Numbered from the stretch's first letter, positions 21,915 to 31,533 are shown. The stretch is 64,000 nucleotides of DNA from Acetitomaculum ruminis DSM 5522 (GCF_900112085.1 NZ_FOJY01000005.1:4123-68122), one strand, 5' to 3'. Translations and numbers: made by a program. The notes: generated by a model not told the origin, from the sequence alone.

Positions 21915-22916
21915 ATGTTTAAAATGTACTATTTTTTAGGTTTGCTGGCATTGGCAGCAGGCTATGGACTGGATATGGTCATTGGTGATCCCAGATTTTT
22001 ATGGCATCCTATCAGAGCAATCGGATGGCTTATTACAATTACTGAAAAATTTTTGCGTAAATTGTTTCCAAAGACTGACAAAGGAGAATTTATAGCCGGG
22101 ATTTTTCTTGTAATAATCGTAACAATATTATCAACGGTATTTCCATTGGCTCTTATTTTTATAGCCTATAAAATAAGCATCTGGCTGGGATTTATTCTGG
22201 AAACCATAATGTGTTATCAGATACTTGCAACAAAAGCCTTAAAAGATGAAAGCATGAAAGTTTACGAAGCTTTAAATAAAGAAGGTCTTGATGCCGGAAG
22301 AAAAGCAGTTTCCATGATAGTTGGAAGAGATACCGAAAATCTTTCCAAAGAAGGAGTAATTAAGGCTACTGTTGAAACAATTGCAGAAAATACAGCAGAT
22401 GGTATAATAGCACCTATGCTTTATCTTGCTATTGCAGGGCCTGCCTGTGGATTTTTCTACAAATCCGTAAACACAATGGATTCCATGGTAGGCTATAAAA
22501 ATGACAAATACATGTATTTTGGAAGAGTTGCAGCCAAATTAGATGATGTATTAAACTTTTTCCCGGCAAGAATTGCAGGCTGGCTTATGATTTTTTCTTC
22601 CAGACTTTTAGGACTTAATTATAAAAATGCAAAAAAAATCTTTTTAAGAGACAGGTTTAATCACGCAAGTCCTAATTCTGCACAGACAGAATCAGTTATG
22701 GCAGGAGCTTTGGGAGTGGAGCTTGCAGGAGATGCAGTATATTTTGGAAAAGTTGTAAAGAAAAAAACTATCGGAGACAAACTTAGACCTATAGTATTAA
22801 GCGATATAAAAAGGGCAAATGCACTTTTATATATGTCATCAGCAGTAAGTCTATTGGTATTTATGTCAATTAAATGTCTTATTGGAGGGTTTGTATTTCA
22901 TATAATCCCTTTCTAG
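21915..22916 (+). CDS. cbiB: CbiB, adenosylcobinamide-phosphate synthase
   Basis: This 333-residue membrane protein attaches aminopropanol phosphate to adenosylcobyrate. The N-terminal 'GYGLDMVIGDPRFLWHPIRAIGWLI' region and 'MIVGRDTENLSKEGVIKATVETIAENTADG' region are classic CbiB blocks, and 'RDRFNHASPNSAQTESVMAG' lies in the third. Several transmembrane segments are visible. The ribosome site (AGAAAGAGG) is weak and about 13 bases from the ATG; an ATG three codons downstream is possible. The large structured element begins 9 bases after the stop. Confidence 0.94.
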   Translation: MFKMYYFLGLLALAAGYGLDMVIGDPRFLWHPIRAIGWLITITEKFLRKLFPKTDKGEFIAGIFLVIIVTILSTVFPLALIFIAYKISIWLGFILETIMCYQILATKALKDESMKVYEALNKEGLDAGRKAVSMIVGRDTENLSKEGVIKATVETIAENTADGIIAPMLYLAIAGPACGFFYKSVNTMDSMVGYKNDKYMYFGRVAAKLDDVLNFFPARIAGWLMIFSSRLLGLNYKNAKKIFLRDRFNHASPNSAQTESVMAGALGVELAGDAVYFGKVVKKKTIGDKLRPIVLSDIKRANALLYMSSAVSLLVFMSIKCLIGGFVFHIIPF

Positions 22917-22924
22917 GTAGAGTG

Positions 22925-23095
22925 TGAACGCAGTGTAAGCAATCCCCCGCTTCAAAAGCGTAAGCTTTATGCGGGGGTATAAGCTTACTAGTGTCAGAAG
23001 GGGGGAAGCCCCTTCTGACAGGTGGCACAAAGTGCCACTGCGTTCATGAGGAAGTAGCGAAGCGGATTCCGAATGTCCGCTTTACCAAATAAAAG
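22925..23095 (+). other. GC-rich multi-hairpin element between cbiB and cobD (candidate structured RNA or palindromic repeat)
   Basis: A perfect 11-base inverted repeat (TGAACGCAGTG at 22925-22935 and CACTGCGTTCA at 23036-23046) encloses three stem-loops. One has arms CCCCCGC (22944-22950) and GCGGGGG (22971-22977), with an inner AAAGC-GTAA-GCTTT hairpin (22955-22968) closed by a GNRA-type loop and flanked by GTAAGC/GCTTAC. The second has an 11-base perfect stem (22993-23003 with 23009-23019). The third is GTGGCAC-AAA-GTGCCAC (23022-23038). A fourth hairpin (about 23054-23085) follows, sharing its 3' half with 10599-10622. Read as RNA this is a four-way junction. The element has no open frame and is far more GC-rich than the operon. 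It contains GCCACTG like a B12 box, but the rest of that riboswitch is missing. Confidence 0.7.
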
Positions 23096-23133
23096 GAATG
23101 TAACCAGAACAGTTTTTAAAAGGAGATATAAAG

Positions 23134-24171
23134 ATGCATGTACATGGTGGAGATGTTTATAATAAAAGCGGAGTAATAGATTTTTCTGCAAATATCAATT
23201 TGGCAGGTATTCCTAAAGGAATCAGTGATGCCGCTAAAGCCGGTGTTGATTTTTCAATACATTATCCTGACGTAAAATGTCGTAAATTAAAAGAAGCCAT
23301 ATCAGATTATATAAAAATACCAACGGATTATATCAGATGTGGTAATGGAGCTGCTGATATTATTTTTTCAATGGTTTTTGCAAAAAAGCCTAAAAAAGCT
23401 CTGATGCCGGCACCTTCTTTTTATGAATATGAGCAGGCTTTAAGAGCTGTAGATTGTGAAATTGAATATTATATTTTAAAAGAAGAAAATGAGTTTTCTT
23501 TTGATGATGGTTTTATAGATGCTTTAGATGATACTTTTGACATTGTTTTCATCTGCAACCCAAACAATCCTACCGGAAGGCTTTCTTCACCGGAATATTT
23601 AAGAAAACTTTTGAAAAAGTGCAGTGAAAATAATGTTTTAATGGTTTTAGACGAATGTTTTAATGATTTAATAGAAGAACCGGAAAAATATACCATAGAG
23701 AAAGATATTTTAGATAATAAAAATCTTCTTGTGTTAAAGGCCTTTACAAAAATATTTGCAATCCCTGGATTAAGACTGGGCTTTGGTCTTACATCAAACA
23801 AAGAGCTTTTAGAAAAAATGGCAGAAGTATCACAGCCTTGGAGTGTTTCGGTTCCGGCTCAAATGGCAGGTGTGGCAGCCTTAAAAGAAACAGAATATGT
23901 AAAAAAATCAAAAGCACTGATAAAAGAAGAAAAAGAATTTTTATTATCTGAATTTGATAGATTGGGAATAAAAGTATTCGGTCATGGAGCAAATTATATA
24001 TTTTTCAAATCAATAGATAATTTATCAGAAATGACTAAAGAAAGAGACATTCTTATAAGAGATTGTTCAAATTATGTAGGATTAAAAAACGGATATTATA
24101 GAATTGCAGTAAGAGGACATGAGGATAATGTGAAGCTTATTTCATTATTTGAAGAACTTTTATCAAAATAA
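23134..24171 (+). CDS. cobD: CobD, L-threonine-O-3-phosphate decarboxylase
   Basis: This 345-residue PLP enzyme of aminotransferase fold I makes (R)-1-amino-2-propanol phosphate, the linker that CbiB attaches. Visible motifs are '[10 protein letters not shown]' and 'DFSANIN' at the N-terminus (typical of CobD), '[11 protein letters not shown]', '[10 protein letters not shown]' (about 139-148), 'VLDECFNDL' and the lysine in '[17 protein letters not shown]' that would bind PLP. AAAGGAGAT precedes the ATG. It restarts the operon after the structured element. Confidence 0.94.
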   Translation: MHVHGGDVYNKSGVIDFSANINLAGIPKGISDAAKAGVDFSIHYPDVKCRKLKEAISDYIKIPTDYIRCGNGAADIIFSMVFAKKPKKALMPAPSFYEYEQALRAVDCEIEYYILKEENEFSFDDGFIDALDDTFDIVFICNPNNPTGRLSSPEYLRKLLKKCSENNVLMVLDECFNDLIEEPEKYTIEKDILDNKNLLVLKAFTKIFAIPGLRLGFGLTSNKELLEKMAEVSQPWSVSVPAQMAGVAALKETEYVKKSKALIKEEKEFLLSEFDRLGIKVFGHGANYIFFKSIDNLSEMTKERDILIRDCSNYVGLKNGYYRIAVRGHEDNVKLISLFEELLSK

Positions 24172-24200
24172 AAAATTATTGCAAAAGAGGTGTTAAAGCT

Positions 24201-25709
24201 ATGGCAAAAGCAATTATGGTACAGGGAACTATGTCAAATGTGGGTAAAAGTCTTGTAACGGCAGGACTTTGCAGGATTTTTAAGCAGGATGGCTATAAAG
24301 TAGCTCCCTTTAAATCACAAAATATGGCATTAAATTCATATATTACAAAAGATGGTCTTGAAATGGGAAGAGCCCAGGTAATGCAAGCTGAAGCTGCAAA
24401 GATAGAGCCTAGTGTACTTATGAATCCCATTCTTTTAAAACCAACAAATGACACAGGTTCTCAGGTAATTGTAAACGGTGAGGTACGCTGTGTTATGGGG
24501 GCAAAAGATTATTATAAATATAAACATGAACTCAGACCGGAAGTTGAAAAAGCCTTTGAAAAATTATCAGAAGAAAATGATATAATTGTCATTGAAGGTG
24601 CAGGAAGTCCTGCTGAGATAAACCTTATGGAAGATGACTTTGTAAATATGGGTATGGCAAAAATTGCAAAGGCACCTGTTTTACTTGTAGGGGATATAGA
24701 CAGAGGTGGAGTTTTTGCCCAGCTTTACGGAACAAAAGAACTTTTACCGGAAGATGAGCAAAAGATGATAAAGGGAATGATTGTAAACAAGTTTCGTGGA
24801 GATGTTTCCATCCTTAAACCGGGACTAGTGGATCTTGAAAAAAAATGCAATGTGCCGGTTGTAGGTGTAGCTCCATATCTTTATATTGATGTGGAAGATG
24901 AAGATTCTCTGACAGAGCGTTTTGACGGAAATAAAGAAGCTGCCCTTATTGATATTGCTGTAATAAGAATCCCAAGAATTTCTAATTTTACTGACTTTAA
25001 TATATTTGAAGGAATAGAAGGAGTTTCTCTTCGTTATGTAAAAAATGTTAAAGAACTTAAAAATCCTGACATGGTTATTATTCCTGGAACCAAAAATACC
25101 ATGAAAGATTTAAAATGGATGAGGGAAAATGGTCTTGAAGCTGCTATTTTACACCTTGCCCACAAGGGTACAGTCATATTTGGTGTATGTGGCGGATATC
25201 AAATGTTAGGTGAAAGCATAAGTGATCCTGATGGAGTAGAAGAGGGCGGCTTTATAAAGGGAATGGGCCTTATTCCAATGGATACGGAATTTAAAGGTGA
25301 AAAAACCAGAACAAGAGTAAACGGACACTTTATGGAAGTAAGTGGTGTATTGTCAGGACTTAGTAATGTTGAAGTAGAAGGATACGAAATCCATATGGGT
25401 ATTTCTACTTTAAAAGACCAGGCAAAGACCATGACAAACATAAAAGACAGTGTTAGTAATGAAGAAAAGCAAGATGGAGCATACCATAAAAATGTTTATG
25501 GAACCTATATCCATGGTGTATTTGATAAAGAAGATGTGGCTAATGCGGTAGTTAAGTCATTGGCAGACGAAAAAGGCGTGGAAATTACAAATCTTGCAAC
25601 CATGGACTTTAAAGAATATAAAGAAAAACAATACGATATCCTGGCAGAAGAACTTAGAAAGAATCTTGACATGGATAAAATATATAAAATACTGGAGGCA
25701 GGAATATGA
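24201..25709 (+). CDS. cbiP: CbiP (CobQ), cobyric acid synthase
   Basis: This 502-residue glutamine-dependent enzyme amidates the b, d, e and g side chains of adenosylcobyrinate diamide. The N-terminal domain has '[20 protein letters not shown]' and '[14 protein letters not shown]'; '[17 protein letters not shown]' lies mid-protein; the C-terminal amidotransferase has '[13 protein letters not shown]' with the nucleophile cysteine, and the final histidine block '[10 protein letters not shown]'. AAAGAGGTG precedes the ATG. Its end overlaps cobO by 4 bases. Confidence 0.96.
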   Translation: MAKAIMVQGTMSNVGKSLVTAGLCRIFKQDGYKVAPFKSQNMALNSYITKDGLEMGRAQVMQAEAAKIEPSVLMNPILLKPTNDTGSQVIVNGEVRCVMGAKDYYKYKHELRPEVEKAFEKLSEENDIIVIEGAGSPAEINLMEDDFVNMGMAKIAKAPVLLVGDIDRGGVFAQLYGTKELLPEDEQKMIKGMIVNKFRGDVSILKPGLVDLEKKCNVPVVGVAPYLYIDVEDEDSLTERFDGNKEAALIDIAVIRIPRISNFTDFNIFEGIEGVSLRYVKNVKELKNPDMVIIPGTKNTMKDLKWMRENGLEAAILHLAHKGTVIFGVCGGYQMLGESISDPDGVEEGGFIKGMGLIPMDTEFKGEKTRTRVNGHFMEVSGVLSGLSNVEVEGYEIHMGISTLKDQAKTMTNIKDSVSNEEKQDGAYHKNVYGTYIHGVFDKEDVANAVVKSLADEKGVEITNLATMDFKEYKEKQYDILAEELRKNLDMDKIYKILEAGI

Positions 25710-26242
25710 GTGAAGAAAAAAAAGGATTAATACACATTTATACCGGAGATGGAAAAGGAAAAACTACAGCCTGTGTAGGGCTTACAGTCAGATGCGCAGG
25801 TAGTGGAAGAAAGGTGGTTTTTTCCCAGTTTTTAAAGGATAACAAATCCAGTGAGTTAAATATTTTAAGAAATATAGATAACATTTACATAGTTACCTGT
25901 GATAAAAGTTTTGGATTTATCTTTAACATGTCCGAAGAAAAAAAGGCTGAAGCAAAAAAAGCTTATTCCCAACATCTTTTAAATGTAATAAACAAGGTAA
26001 AAGAAGTTGATGCCGATATGGTAGTATTTGACGAAATGATTGCAAGTTACAATTACGAAATGATTGACAGAGAAGTATTACTTGATTTTCTAAAAAACAA
26101 ACCAGAAAAATTAGAAGTGGTAATGTCAGGAAGAGAACCTGCAGAAGAACTTGTTAATCTGGCAAATTATGTATCGGAAATTAAAAAAGTAAAGCATCCT
26201 TTTGACGAAGGAATTCCATCAAGACCGGGAATCGAAAAATAA
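25706..26242 (+). CDS. cobO: CobO (BtuR), cob(I)yrinate a,c-diamide adenosyltransferase
   Basis: This 178-residue enzyme transfers the adenosyl group from ATP to cob(I)alamin or its precursors. The modified P-loop '[14 protein letters not shown]' (12-25) and '[14 protein letters not shown]' are BtuR/CobO signatures. The ATG overlaps the cbiP stop (ATGA), with GGAGGCAGG just upstream, implying coupled translation. The C-terminus is slightly short and ends '[15 protein letters not shown]', the conserved end of the family. Confidence 0.95.
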   Translation: MSEEKKGLIHIYTGDGKGKTTACVGLTVRCAGSGRKVVFSQFLKDNKSSELNILRNIDNIYIVTCDKSFGFIFNMSEEKKAEAKKAYSQHLLNVINKVKEVDADMVVFDEMIASYNYEMIDREVLLDFLKNKPEKLEVVMSGREPAEELVNLANYVSEIKKVKHPFDEGIPSRPGIEK

Positions 26243-26274
26243 ATAAACAGTTTTTATTTGGAAATGGAGGCAAA

Positions 26275-26925
26275 ATGAAGATAGAACTTGAAAATGTACG
26301 TCCTATGGATATAGAAAAAAGAAGTTTTGAAATAATAACCCAGGAATTAAAAGAAAGCGGAAAAGAAATAGATGAAAAACTTGCACCGATTATCAAGAGA
26401 GTTATTCATACCACTGCTGACTTTGAATTTGCAGATTTATTGGCATTTTCTGATGATGTTGTAGAAAAAACAATGGAAGCCATTAAAAATGGAGCCATAA
26501 TTGTTACAGACACAAAAATGGCAATGGCAGGTATAAACAAGAAAGTAATTCATAAATATGGTGGAGATGTTTATTGTTTCATTTCAGATGATGATGTGGC
26601 AAAAGAAGCAAAAGAAAGAGGAGTTACAAGAGCATCAGTAAGTATGGAAAAAGCTGCAAAAATGGGAAAAGATGTTATCTTTGCCATTGGAAATGCTCCT
26701 ACAGCTTTAGTAAGACTTTATGAAATGATAAACGAAGGAAAGGTAGATCCAAAGCTTATCATAGGTGTTCCGGTAGGTTTCGTAAATGTAGTACAATCCA
26801 AAGAATTAATAATGGATACTAATGTTCCATATATTATAGCTAAAGGAAGAAAAGGTGGCAGCACCATAGCTGCATGCATCTGTAATGCAATTCTTTATAT
26901 GATGGACGAAACAAGAGGTATGTAA
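26275..26925 (+). CDS. cbiC: CbiC, cobalt-precorrin-8 methylmutase
   Basis: This 216-residue enzyme moves the methyl from C11 to C12 to give cobyrinate. The catalytic histidine lies in 'RVIHTTADFEFADL' near residue 44; 'IVTDTKMAMAGINK', 'FAIGNAPTALVRL' and 'IGVPVGFVNVVQSKE' are the other conserved blocks. AATGGAGGC precedes the ATG. It is the last gene of the cobalamin operon; a strong terminator follows. Confidence 0.96.
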   Translation: MKIELENVRPMDIEKRSFEIITQELKESGKEIDEKLAPIIKRVIHTTADFEFADLLAFSDDVVEKTMEAIKNGAIIVTDTKMAMAGINKKVIHKYGGDVYCFISDDDVAKEAKERGVTRASVSMEKAAKMGKDVIFAIGNAPTALVRLYEMINEGKVDPKLIIGVPVGFVNVVQSKELIMDTNVPYIIAKGRKGGSTIAACICNAILYMMDETRGM

Positions 26926-26931
26926 AAATAA

Positions 26932-26966
26932 AACGCTTTTACCTTAAGGGGTAGAGGCGTTTTTTA
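26932..26966 (+). terminator. Terminator of the cobalamin operon
   Basis: AACGCTTTTACC (26932-26943) pairs over its full 12 bases with GGTAGAGGCGTT (26950-26961), allowing G-U pairs, followed by a T-run. Confidence 0.9.
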
Positions 26967-27049
26967 TTGAAAAAAATTACTGTAGAATGAAATTTAAAAA
27001 ATTGCTATAATTAAAATATATATTTAAAAAATGATAAAGAGGTAGAGCT

Positions 27050-28687
27050 TTGTTAAGTCATATCAGGGAGTTTTGGAGTAAATATTATAGAATATTTTTT
27101 ATGATGATAGGTCTGATAGTATTTAAATTATTAAACAGAGACACGGGAATAGCATCATTAGATATAATTCTTGAAACTTTGTCACTGATAGTTTTACTGT
27201 TTATTTTTATAGGCTGGGGAGTATCCATTCAAAAAAGAATCCTTCAAAAATCAATAAAACGATACATATATTTCACAATAGTACTGGTATTATTCTGGCT
27301 TTTTGTCAGAATTGTAAAATATAATTTTGTGGAAGCTGAGAGTATAAAAAGATATCTTTGGTATTTATATTATGTCCCTATAACAATGATACCATTAATG
27401 GGCTTTTTCATGTCTTTTTATGTTGGCGAGGGTGAAAACTACAATATGCCTAAAATCACAAAGGCACTTTACATACCTGCAGTAATATTAATAGTATGCG
27501 TTTTTACAAATGACCTGCATCAAAAAGCCTTTTATTTCTATGATGGCATTGAAAAATACGAAGCAAACTACAGTCATAAAACAGTATATGTCCTGGCAAT
27601 GGTGTGGGTTTTGCTGATGGTATTATTAACATTTATACATTTATATTTGAAATGTTTAAATCCCAAAGGCATAAAAAACATATTAATGCCTACAAGCTTT
27701 ATACTAACGGGCTGTATATATAGCGTTTTATATATTTTTTTCCAAAGTTTCATTAGCACATATATAATGGATCTTACCCTGTTTATGTGTTTTATGACAG
27801 TAGGAATGTGGGAAAGTTGCGTAGCATCAGGCTTTATAATAACAAATAATTACTATGAAAGTATATTTTCCAATTCAGATATAAGCGTAATAGTTGTAGA
27901 TGATGATTTAAATAAAGTATATTCTTCTCAGAATTTCAAAGATATATCAAAAGGATGTTTGAAAAGTGCTAAGGTATCAACATTATTAATCAGTGAATAT
28001 GAAAGAATAAAATCAAAAAAAATTCATGGTGGTTATGTAATGTGGATGGAAAATATCAGCGAATTAGTAGAAATACTTGACGAGATAAGAGACATTGGAA
28101 ATCAGTTAAAAGAAGTAAATGAAATCGAGGCCTCAAAGCAGAAATTAAAAAAGAAATCATTACAAATAGAAGAAAGAACCAGGCTATATGACAAAATAAA
28201 TGACAAAATAAGTAATCATTTAACTAATTTGAAATATTTACTTGATAAAATATCAAACGAAAAGCTTACATTAGAAGAATCAAAAAAAATGTTGGCGAAA
28301 ATCTGCATAAAAAGTGTATTTATAAAAAGACTCAGCAATTTTATGCTTATTACGGAAAACGAAAAAGAGATTTCCGTAAAAGAACTTGAATATTCCATAA
28401 AAGAATCCTTTGATTATATGTCATTATATAACATAAGCACGGGAATTATATCGTCAAATGATGAAATAACAGATTCAAATAAAATAATCAGAATATATGA
28501 ATTTTTTGAAAAAATAACCTATGAAAATTTAGAAAAACTATTGGCTGTAAGGGCAATCTTAAATAAAGAAGATTTTGATTTAAAACTAATCATAGAAAGT
28601 TTGGACGAATTTCAAGAAATATATCAAGATAATTTAATTATAAATTATTTCAAAGATGGAAAAGTAACGACGATTACAATAAGCTAA
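27050..28687 (+). CDS. Multi-pass membrane sensor with coiled-coil cytoplasmic part and no kinase catalytic domain
   Basis: This 545-residue protein has about seven to eight hydrophobic segments in residues 10-270, resembling the 7TM input modules placed in front of some histidine kinases. A small PAS-like stretch (about 275-330, 'ISVIVVDDDLNKVYSSQNF') follows, then a long charged helix (about 345-400, rich in K and E). No phospho-accepting H-box, N-box or G-box is present. The start is TTG at 27050 with AAAGAGGT upstream. The next gene encodes a kinase with all those boxes, so this looks like the sensory half of a split sensor system. The ligand is unknown. Confidence 0.7.
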   Translation: MLSHIREFWSKYYRIFFMMIGLIVFKLLNRDTGIASLDIILETLSLIVLLFIFIGWGVSIQKRILQKSIKRYIYFTIVLVLFWLFVRIVKYNFVEAESIKRYLWYLYYVPITMIPLMGFFMSFYVGEGENYNMPKITKALYIPAVILIVCVFTNDLHQKAFYFYDGIEKYEANYSHKTVYVLAMVWVLLMVLLTFIHLYLKCLNPKGIKNILMPTSFILTGCIYSVLYIFFQSFISTYIMDLTLFMCFMTVGMWESCVASGFIITNNYYESIFSNSDISVIVVDDDLNKVYSSQNFKDISKGCLKSAKVSTLLISEYERIKSKKIHGGYVMWMENISELVEILDEIRDIGNQLKEVNEIEASKQKLKKKSLQIEERTRLYDKINDKISNHLTNLKYLLDKISNEKLTLEESKKMLAKICIKSVFIKRLSNFMLITENEKEISVKELEYSIKESFDYMSLYNISTGIISSNDEITDSNKIIRIYEFFEKITYENLEKLLAVRAILNKEDFDLKLIIESLDEFQEIYQDNLIINYFKDGKVTTITIS

Positions 28688-28698
28688 AGGAAAGAAAA

Positions 28699-29901
28699 AT
28701 GGAAAATTACCTGTTATGTTTTTTGATTATATTAATAGCCTTCAATGTTTTTTCCTTCATTATTTCAATGCAATGGACAAAAAGCAAAAATTTGATATCC
28801 TTACAGGGCATATTGCTGCTTTTAAAAATAATAGTATTTATTCTTATCAGAATAAACTTGAAGGAAGAGATAATAATAGTAAATGACAATATGACAATAT
28901 TGATAACTGATCTTTTGCTTATAGATTGTTTGATAATGATTATCTCATTTATCTATATCCGAAAAAAGCGTTTCAAAGATATTGGACCTATTTCCATAAA
29001 AGAAAGTCTGGATAAATTACCTATGGCTCTTTGTTATAGCAAATTAAACGGATTTCCGGTACTTACAAATGATACAATGAATCGAATATGCTATGAATTA
29101 ACAGGAAAAACAATGTTAAATGCAGAAAGATTCTACGAAAAATTAGTGGAAAACTCAAATTATATAAATGGAATGTGGGAATTAATCCTTGATGAAGAAA
29201 ATGTATACACCTTCAACAAAAAAACAATTAAATTAAAAGGGGATTATTTTATTCAAATAGTAGGAATACCCGTTACCGATTTATATGAAATGAAATTAAA
29301 GCTGTCGCAAGAAAATGAACGACTAAAAAAAATAAATGAAGAACTTATTGAATATAGTCATAATGTAAACGAAGTAACAAAAAAAGAAGAAATACTAAAT
29401 ACAAAAATATTAATTCATGATTCCATGGGAAGAATACTATTAGCAAGTAAAAAATGGATTCTTGACAATGATTATTTAAAATATGAACAGATAATTTCAA
29501 AATGGAAAGAAGTTGTAACTTTTTTAAATTCCAAAGGTGACAATCCCGATGAAAATCTACTTTTGTTTGATCAGTTAAATAAGGCTGCAAAAAGCATTGG
29601 TATGGAAATAAAATTAATTGGAAATGTTCCGGAAGATGAAAGAATAATGGAAATATTTATAGCAGCAGCCAGAACCCATGTAATAAATGCAGCAAGTCAT
29701 GCAAATGCAGATGAAGTAAACATTTATATAGAAGAAAAAAAAGGACATTATAAATTTATATTCAAAAATAATGGAATAAAGCCTGAAAAAGAAATAGGCG
29801 AAGGTGGTGGTCTTTCTTCCCTGAGAAAAAAAATCACACAAGACGGTGGAGAAATGAGAATTATATTCCGTCCGGAGTTTGTATTAGAAATAAAGATTTG
29901 A
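28699..29901 (+). CDS. NarX-type sensor histidine kinase
   Basis: This 400-residue kinase has two to three N-terminal membrane helices (about 4-24, 33-52, 66-87), a poorly conserved middle domain, a coiled coil (about 200-235), and a HisKA_3-like site 'IHDSMGRILLAS' with H240. The ATPase part has the N-box-like 'RTHVINAASHANADEV' (325-340) and the G-rich 'GEGGGLSSLRKKI' (367-379). It starts 11 bases after the membrane sensor, with AAAGGAAAG before the ATG. The regulator gene follows 28 bases later. Its partner sensor probably supplies the input. Confidence 0.85.
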   Translation: MENYLLCFLIILIAFNVFSFIISMQWTKSKNLISLQGILLLLKIIVFILIRINLKEEIIIVNDNMTILITDLLLIDCLIMIISFIYIRKKRFKDIGPISIKESLDKLPMALCYSKLNGFPVLTNDTMNRICYELTGKTMLNAERFYEKLVENSNYINGMWELILDEENVYTFNKKTIKLKGDYFIQIVGIPVTDLYEMKLKLSQENERLKKINEELIEYSHNVNEVTKKEEILNTKILIHDSMGRILLASKKWILDNDYLKYEQIISKWKEVVTFLNSKGDNPDENLLLFDQLNKAAKSIGMEIKLIGNVPEDERIMEIFIAAARTHVINAASHANADEVNIYIEEKKGHYKFIFKNNGIKPEKEIGEGGGLSSLRKKITQDGGEMRIIFRPEFVLEIKI

Positions 29902-29929
29902 GAACAAGTTAAGAAATTGGAGAACAAAT

Positions 29930-30553
29930 ATGGTTAATGTAATGATAGTTGAAGATCAGGCAATGCCAAGGGAACTTTTTGAATTATACATAAAAAACAG
30001 CGATAATTATAAGCTTTTATATTCAATAGAAAACGCCGCCATGGCAGAAATATATTGTTTAAAAAATGCAATAGATCTTGTATTAATGGATGTTTGCACT
30101 TCAAACGGTACCAGCGGAATAGAAGCCGCAATAAGAATCAAAGAAAAGTTTCCCAAAATAAAAATTATTATAGTTACTTCAATGCCTGAGGTATCCTTTG
30201 TTGAAAAGGCAAAAAAAGCCGGTTGTGAAAGTTTTTGGTACAAAGATTTGGGACAAATGAAGCTGTTAGAAATAATGGACCAGACCATGGCCGGAAAATC
30301 CATATATCCCGACAGTACCCCGGTTGTTGAAATAGGTGCCTGTAAAAGTGCAGACTTTAACGAAATAGAAATAGAAATCCTTCGTTCACTTATAAATGGC
30401 AAGACACAAAATGAAATAGCTGCAGAAAGGGGAATCAGCAGAAGTGGAGTAAAATACCATATTTCCAATATGCTAAACAAAACCGGATATGATTCCTATG
30501 TACAACTGACCATAGATGTTGTGGACAAACACCTGATAATACCAGGTTTTTAA
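29930..30553 (+). CDS. NarL/LuxR-family response regulator
   Basis: This 207-residue protein has a receiver domain (about 1-120) with acidic pocket D9 ('VEDQ'), phospho-acceptor D54 ('LVLMDV'), T83 and K105, and a C-terminal LuxR-type helix-turn-helix (about 143-205, 'NGKTQNEIAAERGISRSGVK'). It is the output of the two upstream sensor genes. Target genes cannot be read from the sequence. The ribosome binding site is GGAG about 9 bases before the ATG. Confidence 0.93.
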   Translation: MVNVMIVEDQAMPRELFELYIKNSDNYKLLYSIENAAMAEIYCLKNAIDLVLMDVCTSNGTSGIEAAIRIKEKFPKIKIIIVTSMPEVSFVEKAKKAGCESFWYKDLGQMKLLEIMDQTMAGKSIYPDSTPVVEIGACKSADFNEIEIEILRSLINGKTQNEIAAERGISRSGVKYHISNMLNKTGYDSYVQLTIDVVDKHLIIPGF

Positions 30554-30590
30554 AAAAATACAGTGAATTTTAAAAATTTTATAAAAAAAA

Positions 30591-30706
30591 TTGAACAGAC
30601 TAGCCAAATGGACATGAAATAAAAAAAAAAATATTATATAATAAACCTGTTCAAACCAAATCTTTATTTGCAGTCTGGCTGATCAATTCCCGGTGAGGTC
30701 AGACTG
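30591..30706 (+). other. Two hairpins between the regulator and the S10 promoter
   Basis: TTGAACAG (30591-30598) pairs with CTGTTCAA (30647-30654) around an A-rich loop, and CAGTCTG (30671-30677) pairs with CAGACTG (30700-30706). The first could close the signalling operon. The second has no T-run after it, and its loop 'AATTCCCGGTGA' only superficially resembles part of an FMN riboswitch. The remaining stretch to 30880 is AT-rich with nothing recognised. Confidence 0.4.
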
Positions 30707-30880
30707 TAAACCCTGAAAAATCATTACGGCATTCCAAAGATAATCCAGATATAAAAAAAGAGAATGATTTAATAAAAGTTGTACAGTGGATTTTATAACT
30801 TTTTATGGTAGTCAAAAATGTTTTATATGTGTTAAAAACATATGGGAAGATTTAAAAGAGAATAAATTTAAAAATAATAC

Positions 30881-30909
30881 TTGACTAATTTATGATAGAT
30901 AGTTATAAT
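30881..30909 (+). promoter_or_regulatory. Main promoter of the S10 ribosomal protein operon
   Basis: TTGACT (30881-30886), a 17-base spacer and a perfect TATAAT (30904-30909). It lies 234 bases before the rpsJ start, leaving a long untranslated leader. Confidence 0.88.
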
Positions 30910-30915
30910 ATAACT

Positions 30916-31142
30916 TGCTGTGGCATGATAGCTATGAAGCGTGAGGTTGCTGCATACATTGCAGGTTTTTCCGTGGAGCGAATGTCATGTTAGGAAACTG
31001 GCGACAAGTCACTGTACAATATGTATCTTAGAGGAAACAGACCGTTTGTTTTTTGCGAATTAAATGCAGGACACACACGGTAGAGTGTACAGTCACCGCT
31101 TGTCGTACTATTAGAAAGTGCGAAAAGGAGGCGACTTTTTTT
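30916..31142 (+). promoter_or_regulatory. Structured leader RNA of the S10 operon
   Basis: About 225 untranslated bases fold into two domains. The first has CATGA (30924-30928) with TCATG (30985-30989) around a CTGCA/TGCAG hairpin (30950-30964). The second is closed by CGACAAG (31002-31008) with CTTGTCG (31099-31105) and ACTGTACA (31011-31018) with TGTACAGT (31086-31093), enclosing ACCGTTTGT (31041-31049) with ACACACGGT (31073-31081). Autogenous control by a ribosomal protein, as with L4 in E. coli, is the likely purpose; the binder is not evident. AAAAGGAGG ends the leader. Confidence 0.7.
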
Positions 31143-31463
31143 ATGGCAACAAGTCAGGTTATGCGAATTATCTTAAAAGCATATGATCATCAGCTTATTG
31201 ATGCTTCTGCCAAAAAAATTATCGAAACAGTTAAGAAAAATGGATCACAGGTAAGTGGACCAGTACCACTTCCTACAAAAAAGGAAGTTGTAACAATTCT
31301 TCGTGCAGTTCACAAGTACAAAGATTCTCGTGAACAGTTCGAGCAGAGAACTCATAAGAGATTGATTGATATCATTGCTCCTACACAGAAGACAGTTGAA
31401 GCATTATCAAGATTAGAAATGCCAGCTGGTGTAAACATCGATATCAAAATGAAACAAAAATAA
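31143..31463 (+). CDS. rpsJ: 30S ribosomal protein S10 (uS10)
   Basis: This 106-residue protein of the 30S head also pairs with NusB in antitermination. The family pattern '[20 protein letters not shown]' and the C-terminal '[16 protein letters not shown]' are present. The start is the ATG at 31143, nine bases after AGGAGG. An upstream in-frame start at 31053 would read through the structured leader and is not credible. It is the first gene of the S10-spc-alpha series. Confidence 0.98.
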   Translation: MATSQVMRIILKAYDHQLIDASAKKIIETVKKNGSQVSGPVPLPTKKEVVTILRAVHKYKDSREQFEQRTHKRLIDIIAPTQKTVEALSRLEMPAGVNIDIKMKQK

Positions 31464-31533
31464 TTGCAGTCCTAGTTACTAGGATGATTGCCAATGTGCA
31501 ATCCGCTGTAGATTACCAGGAGGAAAATTAAGA

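Noticed and set aside
23034-23040. GCCACTG, identical to the B12-box core, between cbiB and cobD
   Set aside because: It is simply the right arm of the GTGGCAC/GTGCCAC hairpin. The other conserved parts of the cobalamin riboswitch are missing, so I did not call one.
30671-30706. Possible FMN-type riboswitch before the S10 promoter
   Set aside because: Only 'AATTCCCGGTGA' resembles it; the other conserved helices are missing and no riboflavin gene follows.
31053-31142. N-terminal extension of S10
   Set aside because: It would translate the structured leader; S10 proteins start at the ATG at 31143, which has AGGAGG.
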